DNA of 64,000 nt from Hydrogenophilales bacterium (GTDB lineage Bacteria > Pseudomonadota > Gammaproteobacteria > Burkholderiales > Thiobacillaceae). Where the stretch lies: contig JAHFRD010000001.1 in NCBI GenBank assembly GCA_023258975.1, positions 409,571 through 473,570 of the forward strand, written 5' to 3'. The position numbers were made by a program, and so were the translations under genes. This document shows, piece after piece, positions 24,049 to 32,348 of the stretch (position 1 is the stretch's first letter; every line of letters starts with the position of its first letter). The notes below the pieces were generated by a model, which was given only the letters and a program-made list of their open reading frames with translations, ran no database searches and was not told the DNA's origin.

Positions 24049-24100
24049 GGTAGCGCCGGCTTCCAGCCGGCTGTTTTCGCTTTGCCGACGGGCACTCGTC

Positions 24101-24433
24101 CTACTCGGCTGAACCCGCCTCCGCCGCCAACTTGCGCAACTCCTCAACCAGGTGCCGGCGTTTCGCGGCTGGCAACGACCCCAGGATGGCCAAAGTTTCT
24201 GCCAAGTCGTCGTCCTCCGAATACAGATAGGAGGCAGGCACCTTGAGAACAACCGCCAACCTTTTCACCATCTGAAAGTCCGGCGCGTGCTTGCCTCGTT
24301 CGTACTGGTTGATCCTGGGACTCGCGGACATCTCGTCAATACCCGCCGCGACACCCAGTGCGTACTGGGAAATCCCGAGTTTCTGCCGCGCCTCTCTGAG
24401 GCGGCGTGCAATAACCGGGATGTCTGAGTCCAT
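24101..24433 (-). CDS. XRE-family HTH regulator
   Basis: A 110-residue regulator. The HTH covers about residues 8-62 (ARRLREARQKLGISQYALGV, then YERGKHAPDFQMVKRLAVVL, VPASYLY). A helical tail (AKRRHLVEELRKLAAEAG) may dimerise. It is divergent from two lipoprotein genes, with an AT-richer promoter region between them (24434-24580). It probably controls that pair or itself. Confidence 0.8.
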   Translation of the reverse strand: MDSDIPVIARRLREARQKLGISQYALGVAAGIDEMSASPRINQYERGKHAPDFQMVKRLAVVLKVPASYLYSEDDDLAETLAILGSLPAAKRRHLVEELRKLAAEAGSAE

Positions 24434-24580
24434 GCGGCAAGACCATGAATGCCAAGGACTAAGATGCTCTTAGTTATTTCTTGATGCTTTCCTAAGACTT
24501 CCTTAGTATTCCCGCTTGGTTACGAATGCCAGGGCTCGGCAGCGTCACCGCTGACCACAAGGAAATCCAACGGAGGGAAC

Positions 24581-25228
24581 ATGAAGAAAGTGGTGAATAT
24601 GATTTTTGTGGCGCTTCTCGCCGCTGGCTGCGCCACTGAAATTCCAATAGCGTCCACCCACCCGGTCACGACGCAAAAGAAGATCAAGTCAGCCAGCCAT
24701 TGGGACATTATCGCCAGGGATACGGCGCAACAGGCGGTAGCCGGTTTGGTCAAGGCCAACCTGGCAGCCACCCCCGTCACCGTCTCAACGCAGCAGCCTG
24801 ATAGTCAGTTCCAGGCCGGATTCAAGACTTTTCTCATCACACGACTGGTTGAAGCGGGCCAGCCTGTCGTTCAGGCCAAGGCCGACGTGGATGTCCAGTT
24901 TGAAGCTCAGGTAGTACGCCATCCAACCAAGGGAAGCGCCACGGTGCCCGGAGAACTGACCGCGCTGGTGGCGGGCATTGGGGTGATCCGTAACGCATAC
25001 AAATGGGGCGACGCGGCACAAACCGCGGGCATCCTGGGATTGGCCGCTCTCGCCGACTGGGGCGCGGGGCACTCAACGCCAGCAACCAAAACCGAGGTTA
25101 TCGTCACCACTTCAGTGCTGCGCGCCGGACGCTATATCGCGCGCAAGACCGACGTGTACTACCTGGACGATGCCGACGGTTCACTGTACGAACAGATGAA
25201 GGTTTGGACCTGGAAGGTGGTGGGATGA
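24581..25228 (+). CDS. lipoprotein, unknown function
   Basis: A 215-residue secreted lipoprotein. The signal peptide ends in a lipobox (LLAAGC), placing acylated Cys near residue 18. The mature part has a glycine-rich hydrophobic segment (GELTALVAGIGVIRNAYKWG, then LGLAALADWGAG) typical of outer-membrane-associated lipoproteins. Ser at +3 or beyond rather than Asp at +2 suggests sorting to the outer membrane. The stop overlaps the next start (ATGA), so it is paired with the FlgO-like lipoprotein. Confidence 0.7.
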   Translation: MKKVVNMIFVALLAAGCATEIPIASTHPVTTQKKIKSASHWDIIARDTAQQAVAGLVKANLAATPVTVSTQQPDSQFQAGFKTFLITRLVEAGQPVVQAKADVDVQFEAQVVRHPTKGSATVPGELTALVAGIGVIRNAYKWGDAAQTAGILGLAALADWGAGHSTPATKTEVIVTTSVLRAGRYIARKTDVYYLDDADGSLYEQMKVWTWKVVG

Positions 25229-25776
25229 GCAAGCTATCCGTTTTGCTGGCCATGAGCTTATCGCTGGCCTTCCTGGCTGGATGCGACACCGTCCCGAGCA
25301 AACCGCCGACGATCAGTTCTGAGCAGTACATTGAGTTGACCTATGCCGCGACTGACAAACTCATCGCGCAGATCAGCCCCCAGGGCGCGGGCATGAATAA
25401 AGCCGAGCCAATACTGGTAGCGACCCTGGTGTCGATTGACGAACTGGAGAGCGCGTCGCGCATGGGTCGCTCCATCTCCGAGCAAGTGGCCGCCAGGCTG
25501 ACGCAGAAAGGCTACAAAGTGGTGGAAGTAAAACTGCGAGGGACGTTGTTCGTGAAGCGCACGGAAGGCGAGATGTTGCTGTCACGGGAGTTGATGCAAA
25601 TTAGTCAGTCGTACCGTGCGCCCACAGTGGTGGTGGGCACCTACGCCCCGGCCTCTGACTTTATTGCGGTAAACCTGAAGGTCGTGGCCGCCGAGACTCA
25701 GCTTGTGCTTGCCGCAGCGGACTATGGACTGCCGCTCGACGCGAACACCAAGACACTACTTTCCTCCGGCAGATAA
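25225..25776 (+). CDS. FlgO-domain lipoprotein
   Basis: A 183-residue lipoprotein. The lipobox is FLAGC (Cys at about 20). The mature protein is a FlgO-like domain: RMGRSISEQVAARLTQKGYK, VVEVKLRGTLFVKRTEGEML, VVVGTYAPASDF, VNLKVVAAETQLVLAAADY and PLDANTKTLL. FlgO of Vibrio is an outer-membrane lipoprotein needed for normal motility, but the domain also occurs outside flagellar loci, as here. Start ATG 25225 overlaps the upstream stop. Asp at +2 after the Cys could favour inner-membrane retention. Confidence 0.75.
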   Translation: MSKLSVLLAMSLSLAFLAGCDTVPSKPPTISSEQYIELTYAATDKLIAQISPQGAGMNKAEPILVATLVSIDELESASRMGRSISEQVAARLTQKGYKVVEVKLRGTLFVKRTEGEMLLSRELMQISQSYRAPTVVVGTYAPASDFIAVNLKVVAAETQLVLAAADYGLPLDANTKTLLSSGR

Positions 25777-25810
25777 TCAACCCCATGGATTAAGAACCGC
25801 AGCGCCGGCC

Positions 25811-25867
25811 GGCCTGAAATCCGCCCATCAAGTTCAGCGGCGGCTACGCCTACGGCTATGTTCGCGT
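25811..25867 (+). pseudogene. short prfB-like remnant
   Basis: This 57-bp stretch is highly similar to prfB 23471-23529. Shared runs include TGAAATCCGCC, then TCAAGTTCAGCGGCG and TACGCCTACGGCTAT; a few substitutions and a small deletion separate them. There is no start and no continuing frame. It lies 1.8 kb beyond the real prfB, past the XRE/lipoprotein cassette. Confidence 0.6.
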
Positions 25868-25960
25868 TCTGAGCACCAATCAGCAGCCGATGGGGTAAGC
25901 CCAGCCTGGCGGGGTGGTCAAACAAAAACACGTTTGCCCACCCCAACCTGACTACCTGAT

Positions 25961-27148
25961 TCAACGCCTTTCGCCGATAGCCGCCGCCGCGACCAGGCGC
26001 CAAATGGCCTCGCGAATCATGCCGCGCGGCGCGCCCAGGTTGAGGCGCATGAAACCTTTGCCGCCCTGGCCGAACAAGCTGCCGGGGCTCAGGCCCAGTC
26101 GCGCCCGTTTGATGAAGAAACGGTTGAGGGCATCGTCGTCCAGGTTCCGCTCCCGGCAAAACTCACGGCAATCCAACCACATCAGATAGGTGCCTTCCGC
26201 TTCAACCACTCGGATACTCGGCGTCTCGCGCGCCAGAATTGCGCTGACTTCGTCGCGGGTGTCCACCAGATAGGCCATCAGCGCGTCCAGCCAAGCCGCA
26301 CCATGCTGGTAGGCGGCGGCGAAGGCGGCAATGCTGAAGGGATTGGCGCCGCTCACATGGAGAAGGTCGAAAGCGCGGCGCAGTTTCTCGCGGTGTTCCG
26401 GGTTGCTCGCAACCAGGGCGGAAAGACCGAGGCCTGGAATGTTGAAGGTCTTGCTCGGGGCGACGGCGGTGACGATGTCATCAGGGTTGTCCGTCAATGT
26501 CGCCAGCGGGATGTGGCGCCGGCCGGGGTAGATCAGGTCGTGGTGGATTTCGTCGGAAAGCACCACCAGCTTGTGCTTGCGGGCGATGCGCAATAGTTCG
26601 CGCAGTTCGTCAGTCTCCCAGACCCGACCGACCGGGTTGTGCGGGCTGCACAGAAGCAACAGGCGGGCGTCGGCGGCGCACTGTTCCAAGTGGTCAAAGT
26701 CGATGCGGTAACGGCCGTCCGAGAACCGCAGCGGGTTCTCGATCAAACGGCGTCCGGTGACGGTGACGGCGGAAAAGAACGGGAAATACACCGGCGGCTG
26801 CACGATGACGCCCTCCCCCGCCTCGACGAAGGCCAGCACCGCCGCGTGCAGCGAGGGCACCACGCCGGGCGCCATGAGCAACCAGTCACGCTCGGTCCGC
26901 CATTGGTGGCGTTCGCCCAACCAATCCATCAAGGAGTCATAAACCGCGTCGGGAAACAGGCTATAGCCATGAACCGGGTGCGCGGCCCGAGCGGCGAGCG
27001 CTTCACCAACCGCCTCCGGCACGGCGAAATCCATGTCGGCCACCCACAGCGGAAGAACATCTTCCGTGCCGAACACGCTCTCGCGGGCGTCCCATTTGAG
27101 AGAGCCGCTGCCCTCGCGCGGAATGACCCGGTCGAAATCGAAGCTCAT
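25961..27148 (-). CDS. MalY/PatB-type cystathionine beta-lyase / aminotransferase
   Basis: A 395-residue fold-type I PLP enzyme. The start has FDFDRVIPREGSGSLKWDAR and LPLWVADMDFAVPE, typical of PatB/MalY C-S lyases, followed by SPHNPVGRVW. The PLP lysine is in VAPSKTFNIPGL, and LRLNLGAPR near the end contains the substrate-carboxylate Arg. It likely cleaves cystathionine or related S-conjugates. ATG 27148 (MSFDFDRV) is preferred over 27157. Confidence 0.85.
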   Translation of the reverse strand: MSFDFDRVIPREGSGSLKWDARESVFGTEDVLPLWVADMDFAVPEAVGEALAARAAHPVHGYSLFPDAVYDSLMDWLGERHQWRTERDWLLMAPGVVPSLHAAVLAFVEAGEGVIVQPPVYFPFFSAVTVTGRRLIENPLRFSDGRYRIDFDHLEQCAADARLLLLCSPHNPVGRVWETDELRELLRIARKHKLVVLSDEIHHDLIYPGRRHIPLATLTDNPDDIVTAVAPSKTFNIPGLGLSALVASNPEHREKLRRAFDLLHVSGANPFSIAAFAAAYQHGAAWLDALMAYLVDTRDEVSAILARETPSIRVVEAEGTYLMWLDCREFCRERNLDDDALNRFFIKRARLGLSPGSLFGQGGKGFMRLNLGAPRGMIREAIWRLVAAAAIGERR

Positions 27149-27334
27149 GCAAGACACTCCCTGTGAGGTGTTTCCGATAGCACGCGCGGGCCACGGATTG
27201 ATCGCAACAATGACACGTCCAGACTAACAGCCTGTCCGACCCCGATGGCGCACGCCAGGTGTCAAAAACTCAACGTTGCCCTGCATCAGGCACTTGTCCA
27301 GAATCGGGCTCCCCCCATCGGCGTTACCGCATTC

Positions 27335-28519
27335 ATGGTCATACCCACCCGCTTCCTTCTTGGCTCTCCACTCAAGCTCGGCATTGCCGTCGCCTTGTTC
27401 ATCCTGCTCGACCTGAGCGTGCTGATGATCAATCTGTGGATCGCCGATCAGGTTTCGCGCGATGCCGTGGCGATCAACCTGGCCGGGCGCCAGCGCATGC
27501 TATCGCAGCAGATCACCAAATCGCTGTTGCTGGTCAACCATGCGCCGGATGAAGCCGCCCGCGCGGCGGCGCGCGTGGAACTGGCGAACGCGTTGCTCCT
27601 GTTCACCACCACGCTGCGCGCGTTCGACCAGGGCGGCGAGACCAAGGGGGGCGATGGCCAGCCGGTGCGGCTGCGCCGCGTGGAATGGGAGGATGGCCGC
27701 AAGCCGCTCGATGCGGCGCTGGTTCGGGTGGCGCCGATCGTGAAGCGGCTCGATACCCTGCTGAAGGCTCCGACCGCTTCCGCTGGGGATTTACGTTGGG
27801 CGATGGACTATGCGATCGCCCACAACCGCGAAGTCCTCGGAAAAATGAACGACCTCACCTCCGCGCTGGAGCAGCAATCCATCCGCCGCATCCGTGAGCT
27901 GCGCGCGGTCCAGACCGGCGCCTTCCTGCTCGCGCTGATCAACTTCCTGGTCATCGTGCTGGGCCTGGTGAAGCAATATCACGTCGTGAAGCAGGATCGC
28001 GGCCGCTGGCGTGACATTGCCCAACGCGACGCCCTGACCGGCCTGTTCAACCGCGCCGCCCTGCGCGAGGCCCTGAACCGCTTGCTGGAAGTCGCAGCGC
28101 GCAAAGAGGATGCGTTCTCCCTGTTGCTGCTCGACCTGGACAATTTCAAACCGATCAACGACCGTTTCGGCCATGCCGCCGGCGACGTATTGTTGAAGGA
28201 ACTCGCCGATACCTTGCAACACCTGGCGCGGGAGAGTGACACCGTGGCGCGCCTGGGCGGCGACGAGTTCGCGCTGATTTGCCCGAGCCTGAACGGCGCG
28301 GATCAGATCCGGCATTTCTGCGACCGCATCGTCCAGGGCATCTCCAACATGAAGTGCGCTCACGGCGACAGTTGCAATGTCCACGCCAGCATCGGCGCGG
28401 CCGTCTACCCCACGCACGGCACCGGCACCGACGAACTCCTGGCTGCCGCCGACCGCGCCATGTATCAAAGCAAGCGCGCGGGTGGCGACCGCTGGAGCCT
28501 GGCCGAGCTGAACCGCTGA
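27335..28519 (+). CDS. membrane diguanylate cyclase with PilJ-type sensor
   Basis: A 394-residue inner-membrane enzyme making cyclic-di-GMP. TM1 is near residues 11-32 (LGIAVALFILLDLSVLMINL); the periplasmic part has the PilJ/NarX-like AGRQRMLSQQITKSLL. TM2 is near 197-216 (GAFLLALINFLVIVLGL). The cytoplasmic GGDEF domain has the intact active site LGGDEF, with an RxxD inhibitory site (RESD) exactly five residues upstream, so the enzyme should be active and product-inhibited. The start is uncertain: an ATG at 27245 gives 30 more residues. Confidence 0.85.
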   Translation: MVIPTRFLLGSPLKLGIAVALFILLDLSVLMINLWIADQVSRDAVAINLAGRQRMLSQQITKSLLLVNHAPDEAARAAARVELANALLLFTTTLRAFDQGGETKGGDGQPVRLRRVEWEDGRKPLDAALVRVAPIVKRLDTLLKAPTASAGDLRWAMDYAIAHNREVLGKMNDLTSALEQQSIRRIRELRAVQTGAFLLALINFLVIVLGLVKQYHVVKQDRGRWRDIAQRDALTGLFNRAALREALNRLLEVAARKEDAFSLLLLDLDNFKPINDRFGHAAGDVLLKELADTLQHLARESDTVARLGGDEFALICPSLNGADQIRHFCDRIVQGISNMKCAHGDSCNVHASIGAAVYPTHGTGTDELLAAADRAMYQSKRAGGDRWSLAELNR

Positions 28520-28599
28520 CAGCCCTTCGATCAACGCGGTTTTCATTGTTTTGGGATAATCGCCGGTTCCTGGCGATGCTCGCCGGCCAATCCGTAACC

Positions 28600-31500
28600 A
28601 TGCCCGTGATCCTCAAGCTTCCCCCTCCTGGCCAACGCCTGAAACTGCGCCGCCCCGCCGGCTCCGCCGACAGCCTGATCCTCGCCGGACTGGCCGCGAA
28701 ACAGCGTCTTCTTCTACTCACCCAGACCGCGCGGGAAGCGGCCCGCCTGGCGGAGGAAATCGCCTGGTTCGATCCCGCGCTGTCGGTGAACCTGTTCCCG
28801 GACTGGGAGACGCTGCCTTACGACCCCTTGTCACCGCATCCGGATTTGGTGTCGGAACGCCTCTCCGCGCTCTGGCTGGCCTCTTCGGCCAAGGTCGACG
28901 TGCTGGTGACGCCGGCCGCCACGGCGATGCAGCGCCTGTGCCCGCCCGCCTATCTCAACGCCCACGCCTTCCTGCTCAAGGAGCGCGACAAACTGGACGC
29001 CGACCGCCTGCGTACCCGCTTGACCGAGGCCGGCTACAGCGCGGTACAGCAGGTGCTCTCGCCGGGCGAATTCGCGGTACGCGGCGGCATCATCGACCTG
29101 TTCCCGATGGGAGGGGAGCAAAAATCGCCCCTGCCCTACCGCCTCGACCTGTTCGACGACGAGATCGAAAGCATCCGCACCTTCGACCCGGACACCCAGC
29201 GCACCTTGTACAAGGTGGCGGAAATCCACCTGCTGCCGGCGCGCGAGGTGCCGCTGGACGAGGCCGGCGTCACCCGCTTCCGGCAGAACTTCCGCGACCG
29301 TTTCGAGGGCGATCCGTCCAAGAGCAAGCTCTACAAGGACGTCTCCAACAAGCTGGCACCCGGCGGCGTCGAGTACTACCTGCCGCTGTTCTTCGACGAA
29401 ACCGCCACCCTGTTCGACTACCTGGCCGACGACACCGCTCTGGTGCTGCACGGCGACATCCAGGAGGCGGTGGAAGGGTTCTGGCGCGACACGCAAAGCC
29501 GGCACCGGCTGCTACAAGGCGACAAACACCGGCCGCTGCTGGCACCGGATGCGCTGTTTCTGCCGCCGGACCGGTTTTTTGGGGCGCTGAAACCGTATTC
29601 GCGCCTGGAGCTGGGCGGTGAATCGGACACCCCCGTGGAGTATCAGGCCGCCCCCGCCGTGGAGGTGGAGCGCAAGGCCGAGAACCCCTACCACCGCCTG
29701 AAAGCGCACCTCGACAGTTTTCAGGGCGCGACCCTGCTGATCGCGGAAAGCCTGGGCCGGCGCGAGACCCTGGCGAACGCGCTGGCGGAATATGGCTTGA
29801 AGCCGATCCTGGGCGAGGGCTGGCCCGACGCGCCACTCGCCACTCGCCAATTGCAACTGACCACCGGCCCGCTCGCCACCGGCTTCATCGACCTCTCGCA
29901 TCAGCTCGCCGTCCTCACCGAAACCGAGCTTTACGCGCGCGGCCCGCTTGGCTCACTGAGCCGCCGCGCCCGCGAGGGCAAACGCGCCAGCACGGCCGAA
30001 GGGCTGCTGAAAGATCTCAGCGAGCTCAAGATCGGCGACCCGGTGGTGCATGCCCAGCACGGCATTGGCCGCTATCTGGGCCTCAGCGGCATGGATATGG
30101 GCGATGGCGCCGAGGAATTCCTCACCCTGGAATTCGCGGGCGGCGACAAGCTGTATGTGCCGGTCGCGCATCTGCACCTGATCTCCCGCTATCTCGGCGG
30201 CGACCCCGATACCGCGCCGCTGCACCGTCTCGGCAGCGGCCAGTGGGAAAAAGCGAAGCGGCGGGCGATGGAGAAGGCGCGCGACACGGCGGCCGAACTT
30301 CTCAACATCTACGCCCAGCGCGCCGCCCGAGTCAACGCAAACTCGGGCCACGCCTTCGCCATCAGCGATCACGACATGGACGCCTTCGCGGAAGGCTTCG
30401 GCTTCGAGGAAACCCCGGATCAACTCGCCGCCATCGAGGCCGTGGTCGGCGACATGACCTCGGGTAAACCGATGGATCGCCTGGTGTGCGGCGACGTCGG
30501 CTTCGGCAAGACCGAGGTGGCCCTGCGCGCGGCCTTTGTCGCGGTTTCCGGCGGCAAGCAGGTGGCGGTGCTGTGCCCCACCACGCTGCTCGCGGAACAG
30601 CATTTCCAGACCTTCTCCGACCGTTTTTCCGATACTCCGGTGCGCATCGCCGAACTGTCGCGCTTCCGCTCGCCCAAGGAAGTCGCTGGCGCGCTGGAGG
30701 GCATCAAGAATGGCCGCGTCGACATCGTCATCGGCACCCACAAGCTGTTGCAGAAGGATGTGGTGTTCAAGAACCTGGGGCTCACCATTCTCGACGAGGA
30801 ACACCGCTTCGGCGTGCGCCAGAAGGAGCGCATGAAGGAACTGCGCGCCGAGGTGGACGTGCTCACCCTGACCGCCACCCCGATCCCGCGCACTTTGGCG
30901 ATGTCGCTGGAAGGCATCCGCGATTTCTCGGTGATCGCCACCGCGCCGCAAAAACGCCTGGCGATCAAGACCTTCGTGCAGCCGATCAGCGACGGCCTGA
31001 TCCGCGAGGCGGCCTTGCGCGAACTCAAGCGCGGCGGCCAGATATTCTTCCTGCACAACGAGGTGGACACCATCCAGACCATGCGCGAGAAGCTGGTCAA
31101 GCTTTTGCCGGAAGCGCACATCGAAATCGCCCACGGCCAGATGCCGGAACGCGAGCTGGAACACGTGATGCGCGACTTCACCCACCAGCGTTTCAACCTG
31201 CTCCTGTGCACCACCATCATCGAAACCGGCATCGACGTACCCACCGCCAACACCATCATCATGAATCGCGCCGACAAGTTCGGCCTGGCGCAGTTGCACC
31301 AGTTGCGCGGCCGCGTCGGCCGCTCGCACCACCAGGCCTACGCCTATCTGCTCACCCCGCCGGACGGGGTGAAAGTCACCCCCGCCGCCGCCAAGCGGCT
31401 GGAGGCCATCCAGAGCATGGAAGACCTCGGTTCCGGCTTTTACCTGGCCATGCACGATCTGGAGATTCGCGGCGCCGGCGAGGTGCTGGGCGAATCACAG

Positions 31501-32040
31501 AGCGGCGAGATGCAGGAGGTCGGTTTCAATCTTTTCAACGACATGCTGGCAAGCGCGGTCAAATCACTGAAAGAAGGCCGCGAGCCGGACATGGACGCGC
31601 CGCTCAAGGCCACCACTGAAATCAACCTGCATATGCCCGCCCTGCTGCCGGAAGTGTATTGCGGCGACATCCACGAGCGCCTGGTGCTGTACAAGCGCCT
31701 GGCCAACAGCGACTCCCTGGCGGAACTGGACGACCTGAAGGAAGAACTGATCGACCGCTTCGGCCTGCTCCCGGAACCGGCCGAGGCACTCATGGCGGTA
31801 CACCGCCTGCGCCTGGAAACCAAACCTTTCGGCATCGCCCGCTTGAGCGTGAGTTCGGAAGGCGCCAACATCCAGTTCGAGCCCAACCCGCCCATCGACC
31901 CGATCAAGCTGATCAAACTGATCCAGACCCGGCGCGAATACAAACTCGCCGGCCAGGACAAGTTGAAGATCGAGAAGGATTGTCCCAGCCTGGCCAAGCG
32001 GCTGGAACTGATCCGGGGGTTCCTGCGCGAAGTCGCGTAG
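28600..32040 (+). CDS. mfd: transcription-repair coupling factor
   Basis: A 1146-residue ATPase that displaces stalled RNA polymerase and recruits UvrA. In order: a UvrB-like region (about 1-330), the RNAP-interaction domain (about 470-540; DPVVHAQHGIGRYLGL), RecG-like helicase motors with Walker A GDVGFGKTEVA, DEEHRF (DExx) and TATPIPRTLAM, then GLAQLHQLRGRVGRS, and a C-terminal TRCF domain. ATG 28600 yields the betaproteobacterial start PVILKLPPPGQRLKL. A short hairpin (GGGGTCTGAACCCC, 32049-32062) follows the stop. Confidence 0.96.
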   Translation: MPVILKLPPPGQRLKLRRPAGSADSLILAGLAAKQRLLLLTQTAREAARLAEEIAWFDPALSVNLFPDWETLPYDPLSPHPDLVSERLSALWLASSAKVDVLVTPAATAMQRLCPPAYLNAHAFLLKERDKLDADRLRTRLTEAGYSAVQQVLSPGEFAVRGGIIDLFPMGGEQKSPLPYRLDLFDDEIESIRTFDPDTQRTLYKVAEIHLLPAREVPLDEAGVTRFRQNFRDRFEGDPSKSKLYKDVSNKLAPGGVEYYLPLFFDETATLFDYLADDTALVLHGDIQEAVEGFWRDTQSRHRLLQGDKHRPLLAPDALFLPPDRFFGALKPYSRLELGGESDTPVEYQAAPAVEVERKAENPYHRLKAHLDSFQGATLLIAESLGRRETLANALAEYGLKPILGEGWPDAPLATRQLQLTTGPLATGFIDLSHQLAVLTETELYARGPLGSLSRRAREGKRASTAEGLLKDLSELKIGDPVVHAQHGIGRYLGLSGMDMGDGAEEFLTLEFAGGDKLYVPVAHLHLISRYLGGDPDTAPLHRLGSGQWEKAKRRAMEKARDTAAELLNIYAQRAARVNANSGHAFAISDHDMDAFAEGFGFEETPDQLAAIEAVVGDMTSGKPMDRLVCGDVGFGKTEVALRAAFVAVSGGKQVAVLCPTTLLAEQHFQTFSDRFSDTPVRIAELSRFRSPKEVAGALEGIKNGRVDIVIGTHKLLQKDVVFKNLGLTILDEEHRFGVRQKERMKELRAEVDVLTLTATPIPRTLAMSLEGIRDFSVIATAPQKRLAIKTFVQPISDGLIREAALRELKRGGQIFFLHNEVDTIQTMREKLVKLLPEAHIEIAHGQMPERELEHVMRDFTHQRFNLLLCTTIIETGIDVPTANTIIMNRADKFGLAQLHQLRGRVGRSHHQAYAYLLTPPDGVKVTPAAAKRLEAIQSMEDLGSGFYLAMHDLEIRGAGEVLGESQSGEMQEVGFNLFNDMLASAVKSLKEGREPDMDAPLKATTEINLHMPALLPEVYCGDIHERLVLYKRLANSDSLAELDDLKEELIDRFGLLPEPAEALMAVHRLRLETKPFGIARLSVSSEGANIQFEPNPPIDPIKLIKLIQTRREYKLAGQDKLKIEKDCPSLAKRLELIRGFLREVA

Positions 32041-32348
32041 CAGCCTGCGGGGTCTGAACCCCATTTATCCTGGAAACCACAGTTGGCCGTACGCAAAACG
32101 CTCGAAAGTTGCGTGGGCAAAGGCATGACCGGTGATTGTTCGCTTTACCTGCGGGGTGAGTGGAAACGTCACTCGTAGGAGCGGGCTTGCCCGCGAATGG
32201 CCGCGTTCTATCGCGGGCAAGCCCGCTCCTACGGCACCTACAACTGCGGGAAATAGGTTTACCCATACCGAGGCCGGCGCGAGATTCGCCCGGATTGAGG
32301 TGGGCTTGCCATCCACTGGCCGATTTCCCCGCCCTCGGAGAGCGCTCG
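32041..32348. other. intergenic region with REP hairpin
   Basis: A 308-bp space between convergent mfd and the DUF748 gene. It contains a weak mfd terminator hairpin (32049-32062) and a REP-like element (32174-32233). I see no credible ORF or RNA gene in the rest. Confidence 0.6.
32174..32233. repeat. REP-like hairpin, copy B
   Basis: Perfect 23-bp arms (32174-32196 and 32211-32233), the same sequence as copies at 21472 and 48581, around a 14-base spacer. It lies between convergent genes. Confidence 0.85.

Noticed and set aside
32049-32062. Hairpin GGGGTCTGAACCCC as a strong mfd terminator
   Set aside because: The stem is short and followed only by ATTTAT, so it is at best a weak terminator.
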